A stretch of DNA of 64,000 bases, taken from assembly GCA_039566865.1 (NCBI GenBank), contig CM076943.1, positions 34,418,663 through 34,482,662 of the forward strand, given 5' to 3'. Position numbers and translations under genes: made by a program. This document shows, in pieces, positions 23,180-33,215 of this stretch. The notes beneath the pieces are model-generated. The model saw nothing but the letters and a program-made list of their open reading frames with translations. It was not told the origin of the DNA and made no database searches. How positions within the stretch are numbered: position 1 is the first letter of the stretch; every line of letters starts with the position of its first letter. Origin of the DNA: Aurelia coerulea. Lineage: Eukaryota > Cnidaria > Scyphozoa > Semaeostomeae > Ulmaridae.

Positions 23180-24849
23180 GGTCCTAACTCTGAATTCTCA
23201 AAGACAAATATATACCAGAGTTACCCCTCACCCTTTGCTTTCTAGCCCTCTCATCCCAAACAGAGGCTTTGAAATCACTTTCTGATTGTTCTTTCCGGCA
23301 ATTGTTCTGGTTTGAAAAGTATTGACGTCAGATATGTGTCTGGAATGGAAGGGCAATTAGCGGTGTTGCCTTCCAATGAAGAAAGTACAAATAGAATTGT
23401 AATGTAATGTTTAATGTGTTGTTGCTCAATTTCAATGACCTCTGAAAACAGAATAACTTGTAAACATTAGGCCTCTCAATTCAGATTACTCATCATGTTC
23501 AGCCTCGGATAGTTCGGAAGAGTGATACCACCCCTCAACTCGTTTCACGTTTTTAATCAGGCAAAGGGCGACGTGCAAATCGCTTTTTTCTTTGTAAAAC
23601 CAGTAAAACTGCCTTGTAAAATAGCAGATAAGTCCTAGTCATTGCTCATAAAAGCATAAAAAGACAGCAGGTAAAAATAAAACTTACGGAGACTCCTGAA
23701 ATAGAAAATAAGACTGCGGGAAATCACAAGAGTCGACAGGAGTCTGAAAAACTCCCATAGCTAAACTTTATTTCGATTTGGCCCAAGACCTGGCCCCTGT
23801 CTTCTTTGAAGGATTTTCTTCAGCTTCAATTTCTGCACATGTGGTTTCTCTCAAAAACAGAATGCACGCATTCGTTGCCGATCCCTTACTTCCAGTTATC
23901 GTCCAATATTTCACACCATTTTACTCTTCCTTCCCTCTTCTCATTTCATGAAGGCCTATTCTTTAATAAGAGACTTAGCCAATCTAGGTTAGTGGCCATT
24001 TGCTGCCAAAAGCTGGTCGAGAGTATCGTAAATGTTAATCCTCCCAAGGAACAATTCAAGTACTATTTTAATCTAAAAACTATCAACAGTTTGAAAGCAA
24101 TTTTCCATGCTGCACAACAATGTCAAAACCTTTTTGCGCGACAACTCAGATGGTAGTTGAAAAAATAAAAGGGGATGTTTCTCTTGAGAGAAGGGGGAGT
24201 CCCCGAGAAAGGGCTAAAAGGCATCTAAAAATTAGAAAATATTGCAATTGTGGCACCCTGGAGCGCCAACCCCTCTCCTAATAACTCATATTTTGAGGTA
24301 GAAACCCCTTAAATATAGCAAGGCTGTCAAAAGACAACATTTAGCAAATAAACTGGGGAAATGGCCTTTGAAGGGTAGGAATTGTGCAATTTCCACTCGA
24401 CCCCCCTCCAGCACCTAGAAAATCCCCGGACCTGAATCCCTCTCCAAATGGGTCCCAATGCATATCAAGCGAAAAGAGATCCCACTGGGATTTTTAAAAA
24501 ATCAGAAAATCCCTCAATGGGGTGTTGAAGGACACCCATTTTTTGACGTCATGAGCAGCGCGAGAACAATGGAATGACAAACGATTTCGAGCTCAACACA
24601 AAGGGAAACAAAGGGCTTGGCAAGCCGAAAGTGGGGTGAGGAATTTGGCGAATAACCCCTGGACCAGAGTCTTGACTGGAAAAGGAGGACGTTTTGAGGA
24701 GGAACGGAATGTTGGGCGACGTTTTCACCTGCAGTTTGACTTCACCCATGTTGCCGTTCTGCCAATCGAACTGTCTAGACAATGAGAACGTTCGCGAGAG
24801 GGACAAAGGGAATGACGCCACATCCGACTGCAACGAATATGTATATAGA

Positions 24850-25000
24850 CTAGGCTTGCCGGTCGTCACCTGCGGTGCCGAGCTGGCCCGCCGTCGTACC
24901 GAGTGATTGCTTAAGAAAGAATGTGTTGCCTATTGGCGTTATTTTCTCTTTATCACTTTCTGTGACCAAAGTATTGATGTTACTTGACTTAATTTAGTTT
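24850..25000 (+). repeat. LTR-like fragment related to the gypsy 3' LTR
   Basis: CCCGCCGTCGTACCGAGTGA, followed by GCTT-AGAAAGAAT and TTATCACTTT-TGTGACC, matches 13141-13220 in order. It begins just after copy 2 of the segmental duplication, so the duplicated block lies between two LTR-like pieces. The first ~40 bp are not shared. Confidence 0.5.
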
Positions 25001-25465
25001 GTAAATTATATTTTCCTCAATTTTTTAACTTTCCGCATATTGGAGACCCAAAAGAGTAAGGCAGAATTTCAGGAACCCAAAAAACTAACTGTACAAGTCA
25101 TAGAACCAAAAAATTAATATTGCCCAAATTTTTGACCCAAAAAAATAACTTGAGAATCCCTCTCTTAAATATACCAGAGTACCCCCCCCCCTTGCCCGGA
25201 CATTGGAGCCGTACGAAACAAAAGAAAGGCAAAAGCTGGAGTTATTACATGAGTCCTTGTCTTCTTTCAATTCCCCAACGATACCCTCCGCAATACCCCT
25301 TCAGGAATGGCTATAACCTTAAATAACAATTCAATTCAAAGGAGTAAAACTTAGACGAATGTAATCAGTCTAGGCAAATGTAGCCCTCATAATAGAATGA
25401 CGTTATTACTTTAATGTTATAATTACCAAGATAATAGCCCATAGAAATGTAATAGTCGGTGTCAG
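25001..25465. other. AT-rich stretch without a supported gene
   Basis: Short frames only. A run of Cs near 25183-25191 and GGACATTGGAGCC follow low-complexity A-rich DNA. Nothing else is recognised. Confidence 0.4.
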
Positions 25466-26543
25466 TAAAGGCAGTTTGAGCTGGCATACTGGAAAAACCA
25501 GACCCTATGATCCGAGGACCCCTATGACCCCTAGGACCTTCAAGTACTGAATTTTGAAAGGACCCTGAACATAGAGGGGCTATCCTCTCTGCATAAAGAC
25601 TATATGCTTACAATGCTAATCAGGATGCTGTATGCTAATCAGGCTACTTCTGCTATAATTGTTCAAATTTGGCCCCAATGCCGTTGATTGCTGCCTGTGG
25701 GTTAATACCGTTCAAGCAGGGGCGGATCTAGACACTGGCATTGTTCTTCTGTAAGCATGGAAACTTGCTGCTGATTGTGTAACTCTCATCTTAACCATAA
25801 TAGTGACTATGCCTTCACTTAGCTGAATGAAAGAATCCGCTAAATCATTAACATCTTCATCCATCGTAACATTCAGAGAAAGTCCTTGCCCTACCCTTGT
25901 TTGTTGTGTTAGTGCATCCTCCATACAAATTTAAACTGGGGTGAAACCAAAAAATGCTCAAAAGTTGAAAAACACAAAATAGAAGTTCATGGAAATTTAA
26001 AACAAAGAGCAATAATATTAATGCACCGTAAATAATATTTGTATTCTTCAGTATGAGCACTGATAAAGGGTGGAAATGCTTCCATTTCTGGGGGATCAAA
26101 CACCCCTTGTCGACTATTTAAAGAATGAAATGCATTTGTTATTTGTACTGATGCTATGTCTGTTCAATGGTATTCACCCCCCCCCCCCCTCCAGGCTGCA
26201 ATAAACAGTATTGGCACTCGTAGTCGTCAGGTGCCTTCTGCTCTGAGCAGGTTGGCTGTCACGGATGCCCAGTTCTCTCTATGCTGTGCCTTTCTTGTGG
26301 CTTCGGCATAGTTCATTTGTGTCCATTCCTTGATGTTATCAAACCACGTTGATCTTGGCCTGCCTCTTCCTCTTTTCCCGTTGAACTTTCCATCAAGGAG
26401 AAGCCTTTGAAGCCCGTCTCCTCCTATCAGATGCCCAAAATAAGCACATTTTCTCTGCTTTATTTTTCGGCGATCCTTTCGATCTCAGCGATCTTTTCGT
26501 ATTCGTCTTTTGTAATACATATTCATTTCTTCTGTGTTCTGTA

Positions 26544-26747
26544 CAGGGGTGGCGCCAGGGGAGGGCTAGGGGGCTACAGCCCCCCCCCCCCGTCGGAAGC
26601 ATCTAGCCCCCCCGTCGGAGTAAGTTTTGGGTTATTGTCGGAGGAAATTTGGGAAAATAACGTACGAAAACTGCATTTTCTAGCCATTTTAGCCCCCCTG
26701 TCGGAAGCTCCAGCCCCCCTGTCGGAAGATTTCTGGCGCCACCCCTG
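26544..26747. mobile_element. hAT-type MITE, CAGGGGTGGCGCCAG ends, TSD GTTCTGTA
   Basis: The 204-bp insert has a 15-bp perfect inverted terminus, CAGGGGTGGCGCCAG. GTTCTGTA flanks it at 26536-26543 and 26748-26755. Internal CCCCCCTGTCGGAAG units repeat. Removing it restores the LINE reading (KISYTE then HRRNEYVLQK). Confidence 0.92.
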
Positions 26748-27051
26748 GTTCTGTATATGATATTTTCAAAATTCTCCTGTATATCCACATTTCAAAGGCT
26801 TCAATCTTTCCAATCATTGCTCTTGTTATGGTCCATGTTTCTGCACTATACAGTAAAGTTGACCAGATATAACATTTAACCAGCCGCTTCTTTGTTTAGA
26901 CCTTTATTCTTCTTGATGTTAAAATCTTTGACATGTTATGAAATAAACCTCTAGCTATTTCTATCCTTCTTTTGATTTCAGTCTCATTCTTGCCATCTTC
27001 CGTCACCATATGTCCTAAATAGACCATATTAGCCATTTGTTTGATTTGTGC

Positions 27052-27350
27052 CCGGGGGGGGTGTACATAACATATTTAGGGTACGGGTATGTGCCGCCCA
27101 TATGGGTGGGTTTTTGGGCCCAAAATTCTCTAAACAAGGGTCCTTTTTCGGCAGATTTTCCATAAAAATGGGTGAAGTTTCGCTGAAATTCGCAAAAAAT
27201 GATTAAAATTGGCAGTTTTTTGCCAAAATTAATCATAAAAGTGGGTATCAAAAGCAAGTTTCGGTAATTAGAAGAGGGTAGCTTTCTGAAAACCGGGCGG
27301 CAGACCCCCGTCCATCCTCAAGCCATGTACCCCCCCCCCCCCCCCCGGGG
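27052..27350. mobile_element. CCGGGGGGGG-TGTAC element, TSD ATTTGTGC
   Basis: A C/G-run terminus with GTAC at both ends and the 8-bp repeat ATTTGTGC at 27044-27051 and 27351-27358. Its inside carries ACGGGTATGTGCCGCCCATA, GGGTTTTTGGGCCC and GGCGGCAGACCCCCGTCC, shared with 49106-49395. It interrupts the LINE relic after the EGAQI segment. Confidence 0.88.
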
Positions 27351-27925
27351 ATTTGTGCTCCCTCCAGAGTGATGTTAGCTCTTGGTACGGGACTTACTTT
27401 ACTCACGACCATTGATTTTGTTTTTTCAACGTTCATTTCCATCCCATATGGCTTTCCTTTTTCATTTACTGCATTTATCAATTCCTGTAGATCTGCGGCA
27501 GATTCAGCTATTAGAGCTGTATCATCTGCGTATCTTAAATTGTTGATGCTTACGCCACCTACAACAACTCCTTTCATATCTTCCACTTCTCTAAATATCT
27601 TCTCAGTATATAAATTGAAAAGGCTTGGTGATAATATGCAGCCCTGCCGTACTCCTTTCTTTATTTTGAATTCTGGTGTAACTCCATTCTCGGTTCCTAC
27701 TACTACTTACTACTGCTGTCTGTCTGTATTGGCACTAAATTTGAAAAATTATAGTAGAAGTAACCTGAAACCTGATTAGCATTTAGCATCCTCGTTATCA
27801 GATAGCCTTTATGCAGAGGGGATGACCCCTCTATGTTAAGGGTCCTTTCAAAACTCACTACTTCCTAGGGTCCTAGGGGTCATAGGGGTCTCAAGGTCAC
27901 AAGGTCTGGTTTTTCCAATATGCTG

Positions 27926-28662
27926 TCTGAGCAGAGAAAACCGTAATGGTGGAAGTATCAAATTATCTTTTGTGTATGAGCTGTTATCATATGAATTGTT
28001 ATGATTTCGAAGGGAATTCCAACGATACCAACATGTAAATGCCCAGTAGGAGCGGTTTGGCTAATGTTTTCGAACTGAAATTTCAGAAGCTTGTAGAGGA
28101 ATGATACAGCTAAAGATTTTGTTTTTATCTACTGATTTTAAGCAAATTTAGATTGTTAAAAACGCAGAATGTAAAAAGTTATGAGCACAGTTTCATTCGT
28201 TGAAGAACTTGACCAGCGTGCACGATTTCGTCTAGTTTCTCAACAAATTCGCGAAAAGGAATTCTGTTTTCACATGCCTGTAGGTTAATCATCTATCTAG
28301 AATAATGTTCTCTTATCTAAAACGATAAATGTTCATGAACTCAAAAAAACCGAGTTCTCAGCAGAAGTATCACTGGTAAAAGCCGTTTGCGGACGATGGG
28401 GTTTCCACAGGGTGAGAGATCTTATAGATTCTGTCCACAGGGTTTTGTCTGAAAATCCCCAAATCAGACTTATTCCGTTCCTGGCGGCCCAGCCTGGCGT
28501 TTTCTGGCGAAATAAAGGCGATTCGTGGAACTTACATATTTTTGCAGATTTTTTGGCACCTGAATGCAAGGGCCAGTGGGACGGGAAGGGGGAGATCTCA
28601 GTGACGTACAAAACGCGTATGGATCGTTTGATCTCACCGTCTCAACGCTTAGTTATAGTAGA
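27926..28662 (-). mobile_element. Probable 5' end of a further, diverged Helitron unit
   Basis: On the minus strand, immediately after unit A's CTAG end, the sequence starts TCTACTATAACTAAGCG. Within 100 bp it shows GTGAGATCAAACGATCC and GAGATCTCCCCCTTCCCGT. Unit C has GTCAGATCAAACCCTG, and units A and B have GAGATCTCCACGTTCCCGT or GGGATCTCCACCTTCCCGT, at similar distances. This suggests a seventh, older unit. Its far end was not located; 27.93-28.4 kb shows nothing recognisable. Confidence 0.45.
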
Positions 28663-28778
28663 CTAGGAATCCGAACCCGCGCTGCGCGCGGGTTCGGAGT
28701 TCCTAGCTCCTGCGGAGGGCTTGGGCGCCTTCGGCGCCCGGGCCGCCTGCGGCGGCCACTGTCGCGCTTCGCGCGCCA
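28663..28778 (-). repeat. 3'-terminal multi-hairpin cassette of unit A
   Basis: Five perfect mini-hairpins follow one another: CCGAACCCGCGC-TGC-GCGCGGGTTCGG, CTCC-TGC-GGAG, GGGCGCC-TTC-GGCGCCC, GGCCGCC-TGC-GGCGGCC and a GCGCG-CTT-CGCGC type. The first is flanked by CTAGGAA and TTCCTAG, so the palindrome spans 44 bp. On the minus strand it ends the element at CTAG. Confidence 0.9.
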
Positions 28779-30247
28779 CAATGTCAGTACTGTCAGTGTT
28801 ATTCTCTTCGTTGGTATTATTGCTTTATACTTGCTCTTGTTATCCGTCATTGTTCTAGTTACCTTAGCTGATGTAGTTGCATTGGTAGATGAAGTGAGAA
28901 TAGTTGCCGCAGTTCTTCACGTAGCTGAAGTGTGTTAGTAGTAGGCCTTAATTAGCAGTCGGCCTTAATTAGTAGTAGGCCTTCTTAGTAGGCGTTAATT
29001 TGCTCTGGTAGCCTGAATTAGTTGTAATTTTAGCTATTTTTTTTCTAGCCTACTTTAAATAGATTATTTATAATAAAAATAATAACAAAAATAACAATGT
29101 CTATAGATATGCAGTTAACTTTATTCTCTTCTATTTTCATTAATTCACATTTTTTGTTATTGTTTTCTAGCTATCTTCTTTACTTTAGTGGCGTTAGTAG
29201 CCCAAGGGTGGGATTGGGGGAGCGGTAGTTTGCATTTAATGTAATCCATAATTTTTTAAAGCAAAATCCATCAAAATTCCCTACAAACCCTATTGTTTTA
29301 AAGAGTCCCGGAGGCTTTTTGGGAAGAGAGATAGACCCCTTGGCTTCCCCAGGCAGCTCTTTTGCTTCAGTAGGGTTGATTTAGTTGCCTGGTATTTGTT
29401 CACTTAGGTGTTTGTTTCTTTTGTGGCCTTAGTAGCCTTCGTTGTTGGAGAAATTAGTTGTTGCCTTTGTTTTAGTGTATGCGTTATTTGTTTGGTAGAA
29501 ATGATGTAGTCGTAATTCTTGGCTTAGCGGCCATAGTACCTTTTTGCCGTTATTGATGGTACGATTGTTGTTGTGGTAGCGTTGTTCATTTTGTTGCCCA
29601 AGTAGCGTTTGTTGCGTTCACCTCTTGATTTAATGAAGTTGGTCTTCTTGCCTCATTGCCGTAAGTTGCAGTTGCATTTCGTGACGTTGTGATTATTATG
29701 ACTGCTTCGGTAGATCTCCAGTCTCCCTACTCGTAGAGCTTTTTTCGTTTCAGTAGAGTTGATTTAGATTCCTTCGTTGCCCTAGTTGTCTTTCTTTCTT
29801 TGTGGCGTTGGTAGCGTTTGTTGTGGGAGAAATTAGTTGTTAACTTCGTTTTGGTATGTGCGTTATTTGTTTAGTAGAGAAGATGTAATCGTAATTGTTG
29901 CCATAGTGGCCGTAGTAGCTTTTGTGCCCTTAGTTGCTATCCTTGCGTTATTGGTGTTATTTGTGCAAGGTAAACCTCGCTGTTTTGGTTGCATTAGTTG
30001 TTGAAGTTCCTCCCAGTAGCTTTAACTCCGTCCATTAATGTAGTTGCTCTCCTTGGCTGAGTTCCCTTAGTTGCATTTGCTGACGTTGTTGTTATTTTAG
30101 AACGTTTTCATAGATCTTAACCTCCCTTGTGGAAGACAACAGCAGGTAGGAAGACTGGAAGAGTTATACTCAGCCCTTGGAGGAAAGTTTTCAGGAAATA
30201 GTGAAGGAAATGGACTGCTCATGCACAGGGGCATTTGTGGGGGGAAG

Positions 30248-30412
30248 TTGGCACAGTGCCAAATGACGTCACATAATTTGGCAAAGTGCCAAGTCACATG
30301 ACCGGAACTTGGCACCTTGCCAAGTCACATGACCAATTTTGGAACTTTGCCAAGTAAGTCACGTGACATGGGGGCAGACACGTGACTGCCCCCAACTAAT
30401 GTGAGATAGTAT
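30248..30412. promoter_or_regulatory. TTGGC-N5-GCCAA / CACATG array, unit A inner cluster
   Basis: Perfect TTGGC-N5-GCCAA palindromes start at 30248, 30278 and 30309, with a degenerate one at 30339, a spacing of 30-31 bp. TGACGTCA follows the first. GTCACATGACC follows the second and third, and GTCACGTGAC and CACGTGAC close the cluster. TTGGC-N5-GCCAA is the known NFI consensus, CACGTG an E-box and TGACGTCA a CRE. Binding here is inferred. Confidence 0.65.
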
Positions 30413-30450
30413 GACTGCCCTCACAGTGTAGCCTCCTTTTGTATGGGATA

Positions 30451-30798
30451 GGTCATTTGAAATTAGCCAATAAGAGTCGGCTATTATGTTTAGTAAGTTC
30501 AGTATGGAGTTTGTACCAATTGAAATTAGCCAATGGCAATCTGCCTATGCTAGATGGGTTGGGTCATTTGAAATTAGCCAATAACAGTCAGCTTTCGCCT
30601 TTAGTAGCTTCACTATGGGATCTGTAGCAATTGAAATTAGCCGATGGCAATCTGCATATGCTAGATCGGTTTGGTCATTTGAAATTAGCCAATAACAGTC
30701 GGCTTTCGTCTTTAGTAGCTTCACTATCGGGTTTGTACCAATTGAAATTGGCCAATGGCAATCTGCATATAGTAGAGGGGCTAGGTAATGTGAAAATA
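30451..30798. repeat. 111-bp tandem repeat with CCAAT boxes, unit A
   Basis: Three copies start GGTCATTTGAAATTAGCCAA at 30451, 30562 and 30673. Each carries two AGCCAAT boxes and one ACCAATT. Short plus- and minus-strand frames here are repeat artefacts. The same array occurs in units B, D and E. Confidence 0.8.
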
Positions 30799-31351
30799 GC
30801 TAACAGGAAGTACCTTTTGTCTTTGCTGGATAAGTGCTGACTGCTGCGCACAATAACCTCTGTGCAGGTGAACGTATTCATTATGCATTGAAGTAATGAG
30901 CAGTGGCTTCCTAATGATCTTGGCACGATTAACTTCCTACCTAATGATCTTGGCACGATAAAATTACCTGCAAAATCTGTTGCGTCGTAAGATTTGGTCG
31001 TGCAGATGAGCTTTAGTTGACCGCTGAATGTTAGGATAGTGATTCGTGAAGTTGAAATATCTACAGGAGTGTTTGTTTGGGGAGTAGATCTTGGAAAACA
31101 GCGATTATGGAATTTAAATTGGATGAAATTACCTTGGGGGAAAAAGTGATGGGAATTCAACGGAAGTTTCAGAATGAAGAGCATGGAAGTGAAACGTAAG
31201 TAGGCCTATGTTTTCGCTGGAGCAGGAAGAAAGCTGGAGTTATATGCTACTTGCGTATTTTTCGCGACAGAGCAGTGTTACTTATTGCTTCAGTAGAGGG
31301 GAATAGGCCTAACTTGTTGTTTACTTCCACATTGAGCTCACTCGAAACGTA

Positions 31352-31447
31352 GGGACTTGCCAAGTCACATGATAGGTCACATGACCAATTTTGGCAACGT
31401 GCCAAGTTAGTCACGTGACATGGGGTGCCATCACGTGACTGCCCCCT
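31352..31447. promoter_or_regulatory. TTGGC-N5-GCCAA / CACGTG cluster, unit A outer cluster
   Basis: A half-site ACTTGCCAAGTCACATGA is followed by a full TTGGCAACGTGCCAA, GTCACGTGAC and CATCACGTGAC. It lies about 460-560 bp inside the element's 5' end on the minus strand, upstream of the inner cluster. Confidence 0.6.
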
Positions 31448-31606
31448 GTCAGTTATCCCATTGTTTGTGTGGGTGTTTGCCCCACCTGTTGCGGAGGAGG
31501 GACTGAGCCCCTGTGAAGTTCCATTGCTTGACGTCGGTGTTACGTAGCCCCTAGGTTGTTGACAATCCAGCATTGTTTTCCGTTGACAAACCGATTTTGT
31601 CCGTTA

Positions 31607-31636
31607 ACGACCCTTGATGGCCCCATCAAGAGTCGT
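31607..31636 (-). other. Conserved 5'-subterminal hairpin, unit A
   Basis: ACGACCCTTGATGG-CC-CCATCAAGAGTCGT folds as a 14-bp stem with one mismatch and a 2-nt loop. Equivalents lie near 48523 (unit B's 5' region), 54090 (unit C, diverged), 58734 (unit D) and 61960 (unit E). Confidence 0.6.
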
Positions 31637-31910
31637 TAGTGACTCACCTCGATTGTTCCGTGACGTTGAGCGTACGTCAAACTGGAAAATAGGACGTCTG
31701 CCAAAAAGTTCCCCCGCTCCTACCCCTGCCCGAGTGGCTGCCCCCAACTTCTCACAAAGATTCGGCTAACTTAGATTTTCGGGGTGATTTTTGGAGTGGA
31801 AGAGCGGCAGTGAGGGGGCACGGGAACGTGGAGATCTCAACACAGCACACAAACATATTCCACGACAAAAGAACAATCTTAGCCGACCTTGCACTCCTTA
31901 TATATAGAGA

Positions 31911-32026
31911 CTAGGAATCCGAACCCGCGCTGCGCGCGGGTTCGGAGTTCCTAGCTCCTGCGGAGGGCTTGGGCGCCTTCGGCGCCCCGGCCGCCTGCGG
32001 CGGCTACTGGCACGCTGCGCGCGCCA
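31911..32026 (-). repeat. 3'-terminal multi-hairpin cassette of unit B
   Basis: Same order as in unit A. The third hairpin is GGCGCC-TTC-GGCGCC and the last has become GGCACGCTGCGCGCGCC, so the final stem is altered. The element ends at CTAG, plus-strand 31911-31914. Confidence 0.9.
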
Positions 32027-33215
32027 CCTTTTCTGGAAATGTGCATAATACGTGTGTTGGCCTGCATTGACGACAGTAGTTGTTTGCAATGGAAGGTAAT
32101 AGTGTTATGGTAAAGTATTAAGCGAACTGAAATTTGTTGCAGATAATTCTATATTAATGTTAAATTTCTATTCATTTTGAAATTATGCACGGTAGCCCCG
32201 TCAGTCAGTATGAGTGATTTTCAGGGGGCCGTGCAAATCAAAGATGGGAGGTCAGTAATGCTACAGTGAAGGATGAGAATTTGTAAAGATATTTAGTAAA
32301 TGCTAGGACTCATCATCCTCTGTTCAACTTCAAAAGCAATATGTCGTTAACATGCAAAAGGGAATACGCTTACTTAAGTTTTAGTTTGCAAGTATTCTTA
32401 CAGGTATGTTCAGTGCTTCTTGTGCTGTTGTGCTCCTTGATGACATCTTTTTTCATTTGATGGATGGCTGAAAGGTAAAGAGACGCTGATAAGAAATTTT
32501 GATAAAGGGCGCGTTATATAATTATTCGAATGTAGATGGTGAATAAGCAGCTGCTCTTGGAGTTCTGTCATAGTATGAGGTAGAGGAGATGAGAGGGGCT
32601 ATGTTTATACAATGGAGTTTATTGAACAGAGATGAATGCTCTTTTACCTTTTTAAGCATTGTTCAGTTTCCACTCGAAGGCGTGTTCGTCATTGTTGTGT
32701 GTGTTTTAAGCTAGGAAATAAGAATAGTGAAAGGAGGAGTTTAGTTTGGAATTACAAAGTGAACGCATGCATAGTTTCTAGTACTTTATTTGATCTTTTT
32801 CTATACGTAAGTAAGGAAGACACTGCAGTGGGAAAGTGAGAAAATAAAGTTGAATGACAGAATAATGGTTCGTTATGTGAAATATGAAACGTTCCTAGTT
32901 TTAGAGAAATCTTTCATCGATCTATAATTCTGCGTTTTATTAGTAGTTGTGGAGAAAAATAAAGGAATTACGACTTCGCTATGAGCTCTGGTGTGGTGTA
33001 GAACATACGTGGCAAGTTTTATGATCGTTGTTTTTCAAAATGATATGACAAAAATTTTGTTTTAGAGTTGGTAATATAAAATGTGTAAATATGTTTTGGA
33101 AAGGAAACATTGAGAGTCTTAGCACAGTGAAGTCGGATCCCTGGGGAAAAGAGGCAATTTGCAAGTTTTGTGAACTTTATGTTGTGAAGAATGCTGATTG
33201 CAGTTGATAGTTAAA
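32027..33215. other. Helitron B 3' region, no gene recognised
   Basis: AT-rich sequence between the hairpin cassette and the 70-bp satellite, unlike the corresponding part of units A, C, D, E and F. Short frames only. It would be downstream of the Rep-helicase gene on the minus strand. Confidence 0.45.

Larger units (their letters stand above)
17920..24849. repeat. Tandem segmental duplication, copy 2, with a 2.65-kb insertion
   Basis: This is the second head-to-tail copy. It has the CCCCACTGTACT array, both nested hAT elements and the 3' portion, plus an insertion at 18690-21341 that copy 1 lacks. Its right end GTATATAGA is followed by CTAGG. On the minus strand that is CTAG joined to TCTATATACATA, the same kind of junction as in the Helitron array. 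The sequence just outside resembles a gypsy LTR. Confidence 0.85.
26227..27705 (-). pseudogene. Non-LTR retrotransposon reverse transcriptase, C-terminal part
   Basis: Read on the minus strand, a reverse transcriptase runs from VTPEFKIKKGVRQGCILSP through LFNLYTEKIF to the catalytic RYADDTALIAES. It then continues to MNVEKTKSMVV, MVYLGHMVTEDG, IEIARGLFHNMSKIL, WSTLLYSAETW and IEAFEMWIYRRILKIS, the usual order in LINEs. The end is ...ANLLRAEGT and a stop. The N-terminal part and endonuclease are missing. Insertions at 27052-27350 and 26544-26747 and a frameshift near 26,900 break it. It copied LINE RNA at the target site by family knowledge; the clade is not determined. Confidence 0.85.
25470..27925. 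mobile_element. Element with ~200-bp inverted termini
   Basis: The left block (about 25480-25672) and the inverted right block (about 27733-27920) share GGAAAAACCAGACC, ACCCCTATGACCCCTAGGACC, TTTTGAAAGGACCC, AACATAGAGGGG and ATGCTAATCAGG in the same order. Between them lies a minus-strand non-LTR relic. No terminal duplication was found and no transposase. A CAGGGGCGGATCTAG hAT end at 25717 suggests another decayed insertion. Confidence 0.6.
28663..31910 (-). mobile_element. Helitron unit A, non-autonomous (3.2 kb)
   Basis: On the minus strand it begins TCTCTATATATAAGG at 31910 and ends GGATTCCTAG at 28663. The 5' TC, the 3' CTAG, a 12-bp-stem hairpin 4 bp before it and the absence of inverted termini or TSD between units all fit Helitrons. 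It has no Rep-helicase. From the 5' end it contains a hairpin, two TTGGC-N5-GCCAA clusters, a 111-bp repeat array, a long TAGTNGC-rich stretch (29.2-30.1 kb) and the terminal hairpin cassette. Unit E is nearly the same length and layout. Confidence 0.75.

Noticed and set aside
28680..28780. Bacterial or organellar contamination suggested by GC mini-hairpins
   Set aside because: The cassette is embedded in, and repeated with, AT-rich eukaryotic Helitron sequence at six sites.
28653..28938. Frames through the hairpin cassette (arginine- and glycine-rich peptides)
   Set aside because: They read through GC palindromes, and the frame changes when hairpins are lost in units E and F.
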